Assembly: GCA_024642525.1 (NCBI GenBank)
Contig: JAHEAX010000005.1
Span: 1 to 64,000, forward strand
DNA length: 64,000 bases
Reading direction: 5' to 3'
From: Erythrobacteraceae bacterium
GTDB lineage: Bacteria > Pseudomonadota > Alphaproteobacteria > Sphingomonadales > Sphingomonadaceae
Both the position numbers and the translations under genes were made by a program. The notes under the pieces are model-generated. The model had not been told where the DNA came from and did no database searches. It saw only the letters and a list, made by a program, of their open reading frames with translations. Below, piece by piece: positions 36,855 through 45,169 of this stretch. The first letter of the stretch is position 1; every line of letters begins with the position of its first letter.

Positions 36855-37880
36855 TCAGCCGCCGGTGTAGTTGACGCTTGTCCAATTCTGGCCGTCCTGC
36901 GCTGTGTAGCCATCGTAAACAGCGCGGGCGATCTGGGCGATCCGGTCTTCACGGGCCAGACGTGAGCCTTGGCCGGTGACATAGATTGCCACGGCAATGG
37001 CGCGGCCATCGGGTGTCTGGATGATGCCGATATCGCTCGATGTATTGTTGAGCGAACCGGTCTTGTGGGCAACCTGCGCAGAAGCGGGCAGCAGCGCCGG
37101 AATACGGCGTTTGCCGGTGCGGCAGCGTTCCATCGCGCCCAGAATTACCCGGCGGCTGGAATTGCTCAGGAACTTGCCCTGGTAAAGGCCCGACAGAAGG
37201 TCGATCATCGCCTTGGGCGAGGCGCTGTCACGCATATCGATATGGGCCGCAGGGTCAATTTCGCCATCGTCGCGGACCAACGTTGCAATATCGCGGTCAA
37301 GTCGGAATTCTCGGATGCCTGCACGGCGGGTCCAGTCATTGACCGCCTTGGGCCCGCCAACCGCCGCCAGCAGGGCATCGGTTGCCGAATTGCTGCTGCG
37401 CGTGATCATCAATTCGATGAGTTCACTGGCGGGAAGGTGCTGGCCTGGTGTGACGGGTGCCACACGGGTCGAATATTTGGCCGAGCGGACCGGAATCAAC
37501 AGCGGAAATTCGCTCGTCAAAGACCAGCGGCCCTTCTCGACGCCTTCCATGAAGGTCGCGGCAATGGCGATCTTGCTGGTGCTGGCCATCGGGAAGCGCT
37601 GGTCGCCCAGAACAGATAACTGCGCGCCGCTGGAAAGATCCAGTGCGGCAACGCCGATGCGTCCCTTGTCACCGTCTGCCAGCTTGGCGATGCGCTGTTC
37701 CAGGCCGGTGTCGTAAACTGCCTTGAAATTCTGCGGCGCCCGCGTTTCGGTGCCCAGCGTCCTGTCGAACGCGGCTTCGAAATTGGTTGTTTGCGCCTGT
37801 GCCGCACTTGCAGGCACCAATGCCAAAGACAGGGCCAAAGTCATGGCGCCGCCGATCGAACCGAATATTCGTGATCTCAT
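36855..37880 (-). CDS. Class A beta-lactamase-like serine hydrolase
   Basis: About 341 residues with a signal peptide ending near AQAQ. Class A landmarks: the S-x-x-K nucleophile in FPMASTSK (Ser102, numbering from the ATG at 37886), Ser-Ser-Asn in place of SDN (164-166) and the HKTG box. The omega loop keeps RLDR but continues DIATLV where active lactamases have a general-base Glu and an Asn; aligned on RLDR these are Ile and Val. It may therefore acylate but deacylate poorly, or have another role. GGGGG seven bases before the ATG at 37880 favours that start. The 258 bases to the next, divergent gene are empty. Confidence 0.85.
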   Translation of the reverse strand: MRSRIFGSIGGAMTLALSLALVPASAAQAQTTNFEAAFDRTLGTETRAPQNFKAVYDTGLEQRIAKLADGDKGRIGVAALDLSSGAQLSVLGDQRFPMASTSKIAIAATFMEGVEKGRWSLTSEFPLLIPVRSAKYSTRVAPVTPGQHLPASELIELMITRSSNSATDALLAAVGGPKAVNDWTRRAGIREFRLDRDIATLVRDDGEIDPAAHIDMRDSASPKAMIDLLSGLYQGKFLSNSSRRVILGAMERCRTGKRRIPALLPASAQVAHKTGSLNNTSSDIGIIQTPDGRAIAVAIYVTGQGSRLAREDRIAQIARAVYDGYTAQDGQNWTSVNYTGG

Positions 37881-38138
37881 CTGCATGCCCCCACACGTAT
37901 CGCAATTAAGGTTTGTAAATCCTTAACGGCCCAACTTGACGGGCCTGACAAGGAAAAAGTGACGAAAAGTGTCTCGTGCGGGACAAAAGATTACGCCGGG
38001 CTTCGCATAATCCACGCATTCGGCTGCGTGATAAATGCCAGCCGCGCCAGTTGGCTCTTGTGAGTTGCGGCATCTCCTGCAACCTTCGAAGCCGAGTGGA
38101 GGGGCCATCATGCAATCGGCCCCGCACGTGGAGAAGGT

Positions 38139-39494
38139 ATGACGACAATACCGTTGGTCGATGGCCTTACGTCCGCCATGGCGAGGGCGGGGCGCGAAGC
38201 GCCGCACGGCCTGACCCGGCTGACAGGCGGCGCGATGATGGAAAGCTGGCTGTTTACCAGCGGGCAGGAGAAATTCGTGCTGCGCCGCGCGCCATCGCCC
38301 GAAATGATGGATCGCAGCGCATACGGCCATGACGTGGAAGCCGAGATAATCAGGGTTGCGCATGATGGCGGCGTTACCGCGCCCGAAGTGGTGGCGGAAC
38401 TTGCACCTGAAGACGGCATTGGCACCGGTTTTGTGATGCGGGCAATGGCGGGCACAGCCGACCCGCGCACCATTCTTGCGACACCCGATGCCGAAACCTT
38501 GTTGAATGATGCTGCCCGCGAACTTGCCGCGATCCACGCGCTCGATATTTCTCGCGTTCCGGCATCTGTACCCCATGTGTCCTACAAGGACGCGCTGGCT
38601 GGCCTGCGCGAGCAGTTCCGCGAAGCAGGCGGGGACCGCCCCATCATTGCGCTGGCGCTGGCGTGGCTGGCCAATAACGTGCCGGACGAAATTGCACCTG
38701 CGCTGCTGCATGGGGATTTCCGTCTGGGCAATCTGCTGGTGGACGATGGCCGCCTTTCTGCCGTGCTCGATTGGGAAATCGTCCATCTGGGCGACCGGCA
38801 TGAAGACATCGCCTATGCCTGCATGACAGTCTGGCGCTTTGCCCGGATCGACAGGCCCGCATTGGGACTGGGATCTTTCGAGGACTGGTTTGCTGCGTAT
38901 GAAGCAGCAGGCGGCGCGCCGGTTGACCGTGCGCGGGTGCATTACTGGCTGGTCTATCGCACCTGCTGGTGGGCGCTGGGCTGCCTTGGCATGGCGCGTT
39001 ACTGGCGCAGCGGGGAGGATCGCTCGCTGGAACGGGTGGTCATTTCGCGGCGCACTGCGGAACAGGAACTGGATTTGTTGATGCTGCTGGAAACACAAGC
39101 ACCGGCAGATGAACGCAGCAGGCCGCTGCCCGCCCCATCGGAGGCAGAGCAAAGCGCAAACGGAGAAGCCAGCACTGCCGAGATTGCCACTGCCATTTCC
39201 GAATGGCTGGCCTCGATCAAGGACGATGTGCAGGGGCATGACCGCTTCCAGCTGGCAGTCGCGCGCAATGCGCTGGGCATCATCGCCAGGGGTTCGGTCA
39301 GCGGCGTTATGCCGCATGATGCTGCGCTGGCGCAGGCATTACTGGATGGCACCACTTCGCTCGCCACCCCGCATGTGCTGGCGGCATTGCGGCGCAAGGC
39401 GCTCGACAAACTGGCTGCAGATATGCCCAAATATCCCGCATTGGCGCTGGCCCGTGCACAATGGACCGACAACACCGAAGAAGGAACACAATGA
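38139..39494 (+). CDS. Phosphotransferase-family kinase with DUF6285-like tail
   Basis: 451 residues. The N-terminal 330 residues are an aminoglycoside-phosphotransferase-like kinase: LTGGAMMESWLF nucleotide loop, catalytic LLHGDFRLGNLLVDDGR and metal site VLDWEIVHLGD. Related proteins next to acyl-CoA dehydrogenases (as in ACAD10/11) phosphorylate hydroxyacyl-CoAs. The last 110 residues (TAISEWLASIKDDVQGHDRFQLAVARNALGI...) resemble DUF6285. GGAGAAGG precedes the ATG. It overlaps the dehydrogenase gene by four bases, suggesting a shared 4-hydroxyacyl or similar catabolic role. Confidence 0.88.
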   Translation: MTTIPLVDGLTSAMARAGREAPHGLTRLTGGAMMESWLFTSGQEKFVLRRAPSPEMMDRSAYGHDVEAEIIRVAHDGGVTAPEVVAELAPEDGIGTGFVMRAMAGTADPRTILATPDAETLLNDAARELAAIHALDISRVPASVPHVSYKDALAGLREQFREAGGDRPIIALALAWLANNVPDEIAPALLHGDFRLGNLLVDDGRLSAVLDWEIVHLGDRHEDIAYACMTVWRFARIDRPALGLGSFEDWFAAYEAAGGAPVDRARVHYWLVYRTCWWALGCLGMARYWRSGEDRSLERVVISRRTAEQELDLLMLLETQAPADERSRPLPAPSEAEQSANGEASTAEIATAISEWLASIKDDVQGHDRFQLAVARNALGIIARGSVSGVMPHDAALAQALLDGTTSLATPHVLAALRRKALDKLAADMPKYPALALARAQWTDNTEEGTQ

Positions 39495-40780
39495 TGGATT
39501 TCTCGCTGCCGCAGGACCTCGTCGATTACATGGCTGTGCTCGACAAATTCATCGAAACTGAAATCAGGCCGCTGGAACAGCAGGATGACAATATTCGCTT
39601 TTTCGATCATCGGCGCGAATATGCGCGGACCGATTTCGAAGCAGGCGGCCTGCCGCGCAAGGATTGGGAAGAACTGCTGGTGGAAGCCACGCGCCGCGCC
39701 GATGCGGCAGGCCACTGGCGGTTTTCCGCGCCCAAGGCATATGGCGGGCAGGATGGTTCCAACCTGTGGATGGCAGTCATCCGCGACCATTTTACCCAAA
39801 TGGGTCTTGGCCTCCATAATGATTTGCAGAACGAACATTCCATTGTGGGCAATTTCCCCTTCGTCGCCATGTTCGAGACTTTCGGCACCGAAGCGCAGAA
39901 GCAGGAATTCATCCACGGCGGTTTCGCCCGTGAAAAGCGCGTGGCCTTCGGCCTGACCGAAGCAGAGCATGGTTCGGACGCGACCCACATGGAAACCACT
40001 GCCGTGCGCGAAACGCGCGACGGGGTGGATGGCTGGCTGATCAATGGCGAGAAGATGTGGATCACCGGGATGCATGTCGCCACCCATTGCGCCACCTTTG
40101 CGCGCACATCGGGTGATGCCGGCGATGCCCGCGGCATCACCTGTTTTCTCGTGCCCAACCCCACCGAAGGGCTGAAGATCGAGGAATGGATGTGGACGTT
40201 CAATATGCCCACCGACCATCCACGGCTCAGCCTGACCAACATCTGGGTGCCGGACGAGGCAATGCTTGGCGAAGAAGGTCGGGGCCTCGCGCTGGCGCAA
40301 AGCTTCGTTCACCAGAACCGCATCCGGCAGGCAGCATCTTCGCTGGGTGCGGCGACCTATTGCCTTGAAGAAAGCGTGAAATATGCGCGCCAGCGCAAGC
40401 CTTTCGGCCAGGAACTGGCCCGCAACCAGGCCATACAGTTCCCGCTGGTTGAACTGGCGACCCAATGCGAAATGCTGCGGATGCTGATCTACAAGACCGC
40501 GTGGGAAATGGACCGGATGCCGCACAAGGATATCGAGAGCCAGCTGTCCGACAAGGTGAGCATGTGCAATTACTGGGCAAACAGGCTGGTGTGCGATGCT
40601 GCCGACCGGGCGATGCAGGTGCATGGCGGCATTGGCTATTCGCGGCACAAGCCGTTTGAACATATATATCGCCACCACCGCCGTTACCGGATCACCGAAG
40701 GTGCAGAGGAAATCCAGATGCGCAAGGTGGGCGCTTACCTGTTTGGCTATCTCGGCCCGCGCAAAGGCAAATACGGATGA
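39491..40780 (+). CDS. Acyl-CoA dehydrogenase
   Basis: 429 residues, FAD-dependent. The N-terminal helical domain, the FGLTEAEHGSDATHMETTA flavin-contact block, the beta domain and the C-terminal QASSLGAATYCLEESVKYARQRKPFGQELARNQAIQFPL plus QVHGGIGYSRHKPFEHIYRHHRRYRITEGAEEIQ end typical of ACAD10/11-like enzymes are clear. Start at ATGATG, overlapping the kinase gene by four bases; GAAGGA lies just upstream. Coupling with the kinase supports joint oxidation of a hydroxylated acyl chain, which is inference. Confidence 0.94.
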   Translation: MMDFSLPQDLVDYMAVLDKFIETEIRPLEQQDDNIRFFDHRREYARTDFEAGGLPRKDWEELLVEATRRADAAGHWRFSAPKAYGGQDGSNLWMAVIRDHFTQMGLGLHNDLQNEHSIVGNFPFVAMFETFGTEAQKQEFIHGGFAREKRVAFGLTEAEHGSDATHMETTAVRETRDGVDGWLINGEKMWITGMHVATHCATFARTSGDAGDARGITCFLVPNPTEGLKIEEWMWTFNMPTDHPRLSLTNIWVPDEAMLGEEGRGLALAQSFVHQNRIRQAASSLGAATYCLEESVKYARQRKPFGQELARNQAIQFPLVELATQCEMLRMLIYKTAWEMDRMPHKDIESQLSDKVSMCNYWANRLVCDAADRAMQVHGGIGYSRHKPFEHIYRHHRRYRITEGAEEIQMRKVGAYLFGYLGPRKGKYG

Positions 40781-41754
40781 GCAAACGCGTGCTTGCCCTG
40801 GTTGCGGCATTCCTTGCCTCGACACCGGCAGGGGCAACCGGGGCAACCGGGGCAACTGCGCCAAAGGCAAGCTGCGCCATCGAGCTTATCGTGCTGGGCA
40901 CCAGCCAGGATGCCGGAACGCCGCAGATCGGCAATCCGCAAGATCCGGCATGGCAGGATGGGTCTGAGCGCGGATTGGCAGCTTCACTTGCGCTGGTGGA
41001 TCATCGCACATCCGCGCGTTACCTGTTCGAGGCAACGCCCGACATGCGTGAGCAGGTGCAAATGCTCGATGAAATGGCCCCTGCCGAAAACGGTGCGCCG
41101 CTCGGCCTGTCCGGCATTTTCCTGACCCATGCCCATATCGGGCATTATGCAGGGCTGATGTTTCTCGGGCAGGAATCTGCCGGAACAGCAGGGGTGAAGG
41201 TGTTCGCCATGCCGCGGATGCGTGAATTTCTGGCAGGTAACGGCCCGTGGGGCCAGCTTGTCAACTATGGCAATATCGCGCTTCAACCGCTGGAGGACCG
41301 GCAATCTGCCGATCTGGGCGGCGGGATCAAGGTGACGCCTTACCGCGCCCCGCACCGTGACGAATTTTCCGAAACCGTGGGATTTCGTATCGATACTCCC
41401 GGCAAAAGTCTGTTTTTCCTGCCCGACCTCGACAGCTGGGAGAGATGGGAAAGCGATTATGGCCTGACGCCGGAAGCGATGCTGGGCGAGGTAGACCTTA
41501 TGTATGCCGATGCCAGTTTTTATGACGATGATGAACTGCCCGGCCGCGACATGAGCACAATCCCCCATCCGCGCATATTGGCTACGATGGAACGGCTGGC
41601 CGGATTACCCGCAGCGACAAAAGCTAAGTTTCGCTTCATTCATTTCAATCATACCAACCCCGTCCGCTATGCTGATTCGCAGCAAAGCAAAGCGGTGGCA
41701 GATGCAGGATTCTCCGTTGCCCGCCGCGGCGGCCGGATATGCCTGTTGCCATGA
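40777..41754 (+). CDS. Secreted PqqB-like metallo-beta-lactamase-fold hydrolase
   Basis: 325 residues. A signal peptide of about 25 residues contains a Gly-Ala-Thr triplet written by a nine-base tandem repeat. The mature protein shows the PqqB-type start LIVLGTSQDAGTPQIGNP, the metal motif LTHAHIGHYAGL, PHRDEFSETVGF, and the late HFNHTNPVRYADSQQSKAV. PqqB proper is cytosolic and acts in PQQ synthesis; a secreted version without other pqq genes near must do something else. It overlaps the dehydrogenase by four bases. Confidence 0.88.
   Translation: MSKRVLALVAAFLASTPAGATGATGATAPKASCAIELIVLGTSQDAGTPQIGNPQDPAWQDGSERGLAASLALVDHRTSARYLFEATPDMREQVQMLDEMAPAENGAPLGLSGIFLTHAHIGHYAGLMFLGQESAGTAGVKVFAMPRMREFLAGNGPWGQLVNYGNIALQPLEDRQSADLGGGIKVTPYRAPHRDEFSETVGFRIDTPGKSLFFLPDLDSWERWESDYGLTPEAMLGEVDLMYADASFYDDDELPGRDMSTIPHPRILATMERLAGLPAATKAKFRFIHFNHTNPVRYADSQQSKAVADAGFSVARRGGRICLLP
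40831..40857 (+). repeat. Three-unit 9-base tandem repeat inside a signal peptide
   Basis: Units GGGGCAACC, GGGGCAACC and GGGGCAACT at 40831, 40840 and 40849 keep frame and encode repeated Ala/Gly-Ala-Thr in the signal peptide of the PqqB-like protein. Copy changes would alter length of the export signal without breaking the frame. Confidence 0.85.
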
Positions 41755-41784
41755 AGCCGGGCAGATAACATTGGCGGAGCAGAC

Positions 41785-42651
41785 ATGAAGAGCAATTGGA
41801 CGATCGGCATCATCGGGGGCTCCGGCCTTTACCAGATGGATGCGCTGGAAGACGCGCAGTGGATCAGCATCGATACGCCGTGGGGCGAACCATCGGACCA
41901 GGTGCTTTGCGGCAGGATCGGCGCGGTGCAGGTGCGTTTTCTCCCCCGGCATGGGCGTGGCCACCGCATCCCGCCATCAGAAGTGAATGCCCGCGCGAAT
42001 ATCGATGCGCTGAAGCGTGCTGGCTGCACCGATTTGCTGGCTATTTCTGCCGTCGGCAGTTTGCAGGAAGAACTGGAGCCTGGTCGTTTCGTGGTGGTGG
42101 ACCAGTTCATCGACAGGACCAAAGGGCGCGCTTCCAGTTTCTTCGGCACTGGCATGGTGGCGCATGTTTCCATGGCAGAACCGGTGTGTGAACGGATGGC
42201 AGGCTTTGCTGCTGCCGCAGTGGAAAATGCCGGCGGCAAAGTCGCTCGCGGCGGGACATATCTGGCCATGGAAGGTCCGCAGTTTTCGACTCGCGCCGAA
42301 AGCCTGCTTTACCGCCAGTGGGGCGCTGATGTTATAGGCATGACTGCCATGCCCGAAGCCAAGTTGGCCCGTGAGGCAGAGTTGCCCTACGCGCTGGTCG
42401 GCATGGTGACGGATTATGATTGCTGGCGCGAAGATGCCGCCTTCGTGGAAGTTAGCGACGTCATCGCCCAGATGAATGCCAATGGCGATATTGCGCGCAA
42501 GACCATCGAGCAATTTGTCACTGCATTGCCAGAAAAACGTGCTGCATCACCGCTCGATAAGGTGCTCGACCATGCGCTGATTACCAGCCCGGATGCGCGT
42601 GACCCGGCCATGCTGGCAAAGCTCGACGCAGTGGCTGCGCGGCTGCTCTAG
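41785..42651 (+). CDS. mtnP: MTA phosphorylase family enzyme
   Basis: 288 residues. It has the purine nucleoside phosphorylase II marks GIIGGSGLYQM, FLPRHGRGHRIPPSEVNARANIDALK, TYLAMEGPQFSTRAES and the MTA-specific YRQWGADVIGMTAMPEAKLAREAELPYA...TDYDCW. MTAP cleaves 5'-methylthioadenosine to adenine and methylthioribose-1-phosphate. No other methionine-salvage gene is near. Its stop codon overlaps the stop of the convergent radical SAM gene, and it heads the arsenic-type cluster, so a role on the arsenic analogue of MTA is possible (inference). Start ATG follows GGCGGAGCAGAC. Confidence 0.93.
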   Translation: MKSNWTIGIIGGSGLYQMDALEDAQWISIDTPWGEPSDQVLCGRIGAVQVRFLPRHGRGHRIPPSEVNARANIDALKRAGCTDLLAISAVGSLQEELEPGRFVVVDQFIDRTKGRASSFFGTGMVAHVSMAEPVCERMAGFAAAAVENAGGKVARGGTYLAMEGPQFSTRAESLLYRQWGADVIGMTAMPEAKLAREAELPYALVGMVTDYDCWREDAAFVEVSDVIAQMNANGDIARKTIEQFVTALPEKRAASPLDKVLDHALITSPDARDPAMLAKLDAVAARLL

Positions 42652-43649
42652 GCAGAACAGCTCGCCCCGCCCAACACGCAGAAACGCGCGCAATGGGGGT
42701 GGTTCAAAACCACGTCTCGCGATGCCTCTGCCAGTGTTGCACCCATGTCGAAACCGGGATCATAGGGTATGAGCGTGCAGGCAGCCACGCGCGGCGCGGT
42801 TTCTCCCTTGCGGTGGACCACCATCCGGCTGCTGGCACACATCATATCACTCGGTGACTTACGTAAAATCTCCCAGCAATCCGTGGTGATTTCGGCAATG
42901 TCCTTTGCCTCGTCCATTTCGGGAAACAGCACCAGCCGTGCAGGGTCTGCTGCATCGACGTTCAGATTTTCCCGGGCGAACAGTTCTGCATAACCGGATC
43001 GCTCATCTGCCTCGCCTTCGCCGGGCAGCATCCTGCCTGCAACCGCGATGGAAAATCCGTTTTCCGAAAGCCACCGAAGACCGTCCAGTGCGATTTCCCA
43101 GCTGCGCGGTCCGCGCTCTGCCTCATGCGCGGATCTGGTATGGTGGTCCAGGCTGACACGGATGGTCAGCCGCGGGCCATGCCTTTCGCGCAAGGCAAGC
43201 AGCTGGCTTTCATAACGCCGCATCGGCTTCATCGCATTGCTCAGCACCAGCGCATGGTGCCCGCGTTCCAGCGCATCGGTCAGCATGGTGATGAATTCGG
43301 GGTTCATGAACGGTTCGCCGCCGGTAAAGCCGATTTCACGCGTGGGCAGGTTGAGAGCCGCGATTTCATCCAGATAGGCCGCGACATCTGCTGCCTTGAT
43401 GAAGACCAGCGCATCATTGGTCGGGCTGCTTTCAATGTAGCAGGTGGCGCAAGCAAGGTTGCACAATGTGCCGGTGTTGAACCACAGGGTTTCAAGCTGT
43501 GCCAGCGCAACGCTGGCCCGTGCTTCGCCCTTGGCGGTCCACTGCGGGTCGGAGAATTTCTCGCGCGGCAGGCTGGCAGCTTCGACCATGAATGGTGAAG
43601 TGCCAACCGGCGCGTTCCGGCCTCTAGAGCGAAGTGTCCGAGATGCCAT
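42648..43649 (-). CDS. Radical SAM protein with Cys-rich C-terminus
   Basis: 333 residues. The radical SAM cluster motif is C63-x3-C67-x2-C70 (LCNLACATC), followed by the GGEP SAM loop (GFTGGEPFMNP). The C-terminal part holds further Cys in MMCASS, AACTLIPYD and HCARFCVLGGASCSA, suited to a second Fe-S cluster or to thiol contact with arsenic. ArsS, a radical SAM enzyme with a Cys-rich C-terminal domain, attaches the 5'-deoxyadenosyl group to dimethylarsenic in arsenosugar synthesis; this protein may be the analogous enzyme, though its exact subfamily is not certain. It begins two bases after the flavoprotein gene. Confidence 0.8.
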   Translation of the reverse strand: MASRTLRSRGRNAPVGTSPFMVEAASLPREKFSDPQWTAKGEARASVALAQLETLWFNTGTLCNLACATCYIESSPTNDALVFIKAADVAAYLDEIAALNLPTREIGFTGGEPFMNPEFITMLTDALERGHHALVLSNAMKPMRRYESQLLALRERHGPRLTIRVSLDHHTRSAHEAERGPRSWEIALDGLRWLSENGFSIAVAGRMLPGEGEADERSGYAELFARENLNVDAADPARLVLFPEMDEAKDIAEITTDCWEILRKSPSDMMCASSRMVVHRKGETAPRVAACTLIPYDPGFDMGATLAEASRDVVLNHPHCARFCVLGGASCSA

Positions 43650-43651
43650 GA

Positions 43652-45067
43652 TCAGTTGAATGCGCGGCGAAGCGTGGCGACGAAACCCGCCCATTTCTTT
43701 GGGATTTTGCCGAATACGGTGGGTTCCCACGCGGCAAAGGCAGCGGCTTTCGCAATCTCGCTGCGGGTCGGATAGGGGATGATGGCAGACCCCATCGCAA
43801 AGGTTGAACTCTTGCCAGTGATGGACTGGCTCCACGGCAGCAGCAACTCGCCCGCGTGTTTACCAACTATTGTGGCGCCGAGCACCTTCTTGCCTTTCAG
43901 TATGACTTTCAGAAACCCGTCGGTCCGCCCTTCGGCAATGGCGCGTTCATTGTGGTCGAAGCCTTCCTTGATGACGGTAATGGCATCTCCATGCGCGGCG
44001 CGTGCCTGTGCTTCGGTCATGCCTACCTGTGCCAGTTCCGGTTCGACATAAGTGCACCAGGGCAGCGCGCTCCAATCCACCTTGGCAGGGATGCCAAGGG
44101 TGATTTCAAGCGCCACGTTCGATCCTTCATAGCCGGAAACATGGGTCAGACGCGGCCCATCGCGGCAGTCACCGATTGCGTAGATGGATTTGACCGAAGT
44201 CCGGCGGCGCGCATCAACAATGATGCCGTTGCGGCCCGTTTCCACGCCGATCTGTTTCAGCCCGAGACTGTCGATATTGGCCCGACGTCCGGTAGCGATG
44301 AGGAGATGCGTTCCCTGCACCGTTGGACCGTCGCCAACCTCGACTGCAATCGCGCCTGCCTGCCCGCTGATCTTGGTTGCCGCCCCGTCAATGAAGGTCA
44401 CGCCTTCTGCTTCGAGCTGGTCGGAGACGATCCGGACCGCTTCGGGATCGTCCCGTTCCATCAGCGGGCCGGGGTTGATCACGGTGACCTGGCTGCCCAG
44501 CCGGCAAAACCCTTGCGCCATTTCCATGCCGATAACACCGCCGCCGATGATGACGAGGTGGCCGGGCAGTTCATCCAGATCGAACAGATTTTCATTGGTG
44601 AGATAAGAGACGCTCTCCACGCCTTCTATGGGCGGGATGGCTGGTTTTGACCCTGTTGCGATCACAATGCGCGGGGCTGACAATGTCCGCCCGCCGACGT
44701 CCACTGTGTGTTTGCCGGTTATGGTGGCCCATTCGCGGATAACTTCGCAGCCCATTTCTTCGAAACGTTCCGGGGAATCATGTGGCTCAATCATGGCGAT
44801 GGCATCGTGGATGTGGCCGCGAACACCGGCCCACGAAATGGCCGGTTTGCCCGGACTGACTCCGTATTTTTCTTCGCGCGCGGCCTGTGCGTGACGCGCT
44901 GCCGTCAGCAGGGCTTTGGACGGGACGCAGCCATTGTTGAGGCATTCGCCGCCCATCTTGCCTGCTTCGACAAGCGCCACTTTGAGGCCGAACAGCGCCA
45001 CGCCGCCTCCCGCAGTGAGGCCGGCGGCACCACCACCAATTACGATCGCATCATGAGTAAATTTCAT
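43652..45067 (-). CDS. Mercuric-reductase-like FAD/NAD(P) oxidoreductase
   Basis: 471 residues, pyridine nucleotide-disulfide oxidoreductase class I. FAD motif GGGAAGLTAG (11-20), redox pair C42/C47 in GGECLNNGCVPSK, NAD(P) site IIGGGVIGMEMAQ and the YAIGDCRDG block are present. As in MerA-type proteins the usual C-terminal HPTxxE catalytic His is replaced (PYPTRSE). The N-terminal HMA domain and C-terminal Cys pair of true mercuric reductase are missing, so mercury is an unlikely substrate; reduction of an arsenic thiol or of a pathway intermediate fits the neighbours. Divergent from the methyltransferase by 102 bases. Confidence 0.88.
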   Translation of the reverse strand: MKFTHDAIVIGGGAAGLTAGGGVALFGLKVALVEAGKMGGECLNNGCVPSKALLTAARHAQAAREEKYGVSPGKPAISWAGVRGHIHDAIAMIEPHDSPERFEEMGCEVIREWATITGKHTVDVGGRTLSAPRIVIATGSKPAIPPIEGVESVSYLTNENLFDLDELPGHLVIIGGGVIGMEMAQGFCRLGSQVTVINPGPLMERDDPEAVRIVSDQLEAEGVTFIDGAATKISGQAGAIAVEVGDGPTVQGTHLLIATGRRANIDSLGLKQIGVETGRNGIIVDARRRTSVKSIYAIGDCRDGPRLTHVSGYEGSNVALEITLGIPAKVDWSALPWCTYVEPELAQVGMTEAQARAAHGDAITVIKEGFDHNERAIAEGRTDGFLKVILKGKKVLGATIVGKHAGELLLPWSQSITGKSSTFAMGSAIIPYPTRSEIAKAAAFAAWEPTVFGKIPKKWAGFVATLRRAFN

Positions 45068-45169
45068 CTTGCAGGCAGGTGTAACCAATTAGGGCTGCGC
45101 AGCGAAATGAATTGTGCCAAGCGGTTTTGAAACCAATTGCCAATTCGAGCGCCGGAGACGCGTAATCCC
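45068..45169. promoter_or_regulatory. Divergent promoter region with repeated CCAATT
   Basis: The 102 bases between the flavoprotein gene and the ArsM-like gene must hold promoters for both sides of the cluster. CCAATT occurs at 45085-45090, 45133-45138 and 45140-45145, and its near inverse GAATTG at 45109-45114. This could be an operator array, but no regulator gene lies nearby and no known arsenic operator was recognised. Confidence 0.35.

Noticed and set aside
43652-45067. Mercury resistance gene merA
   Set aside because: No HMA domain, no C-terminal Cys pair and no other mer genes nearby; only the flavoprotein scaffold is shared.
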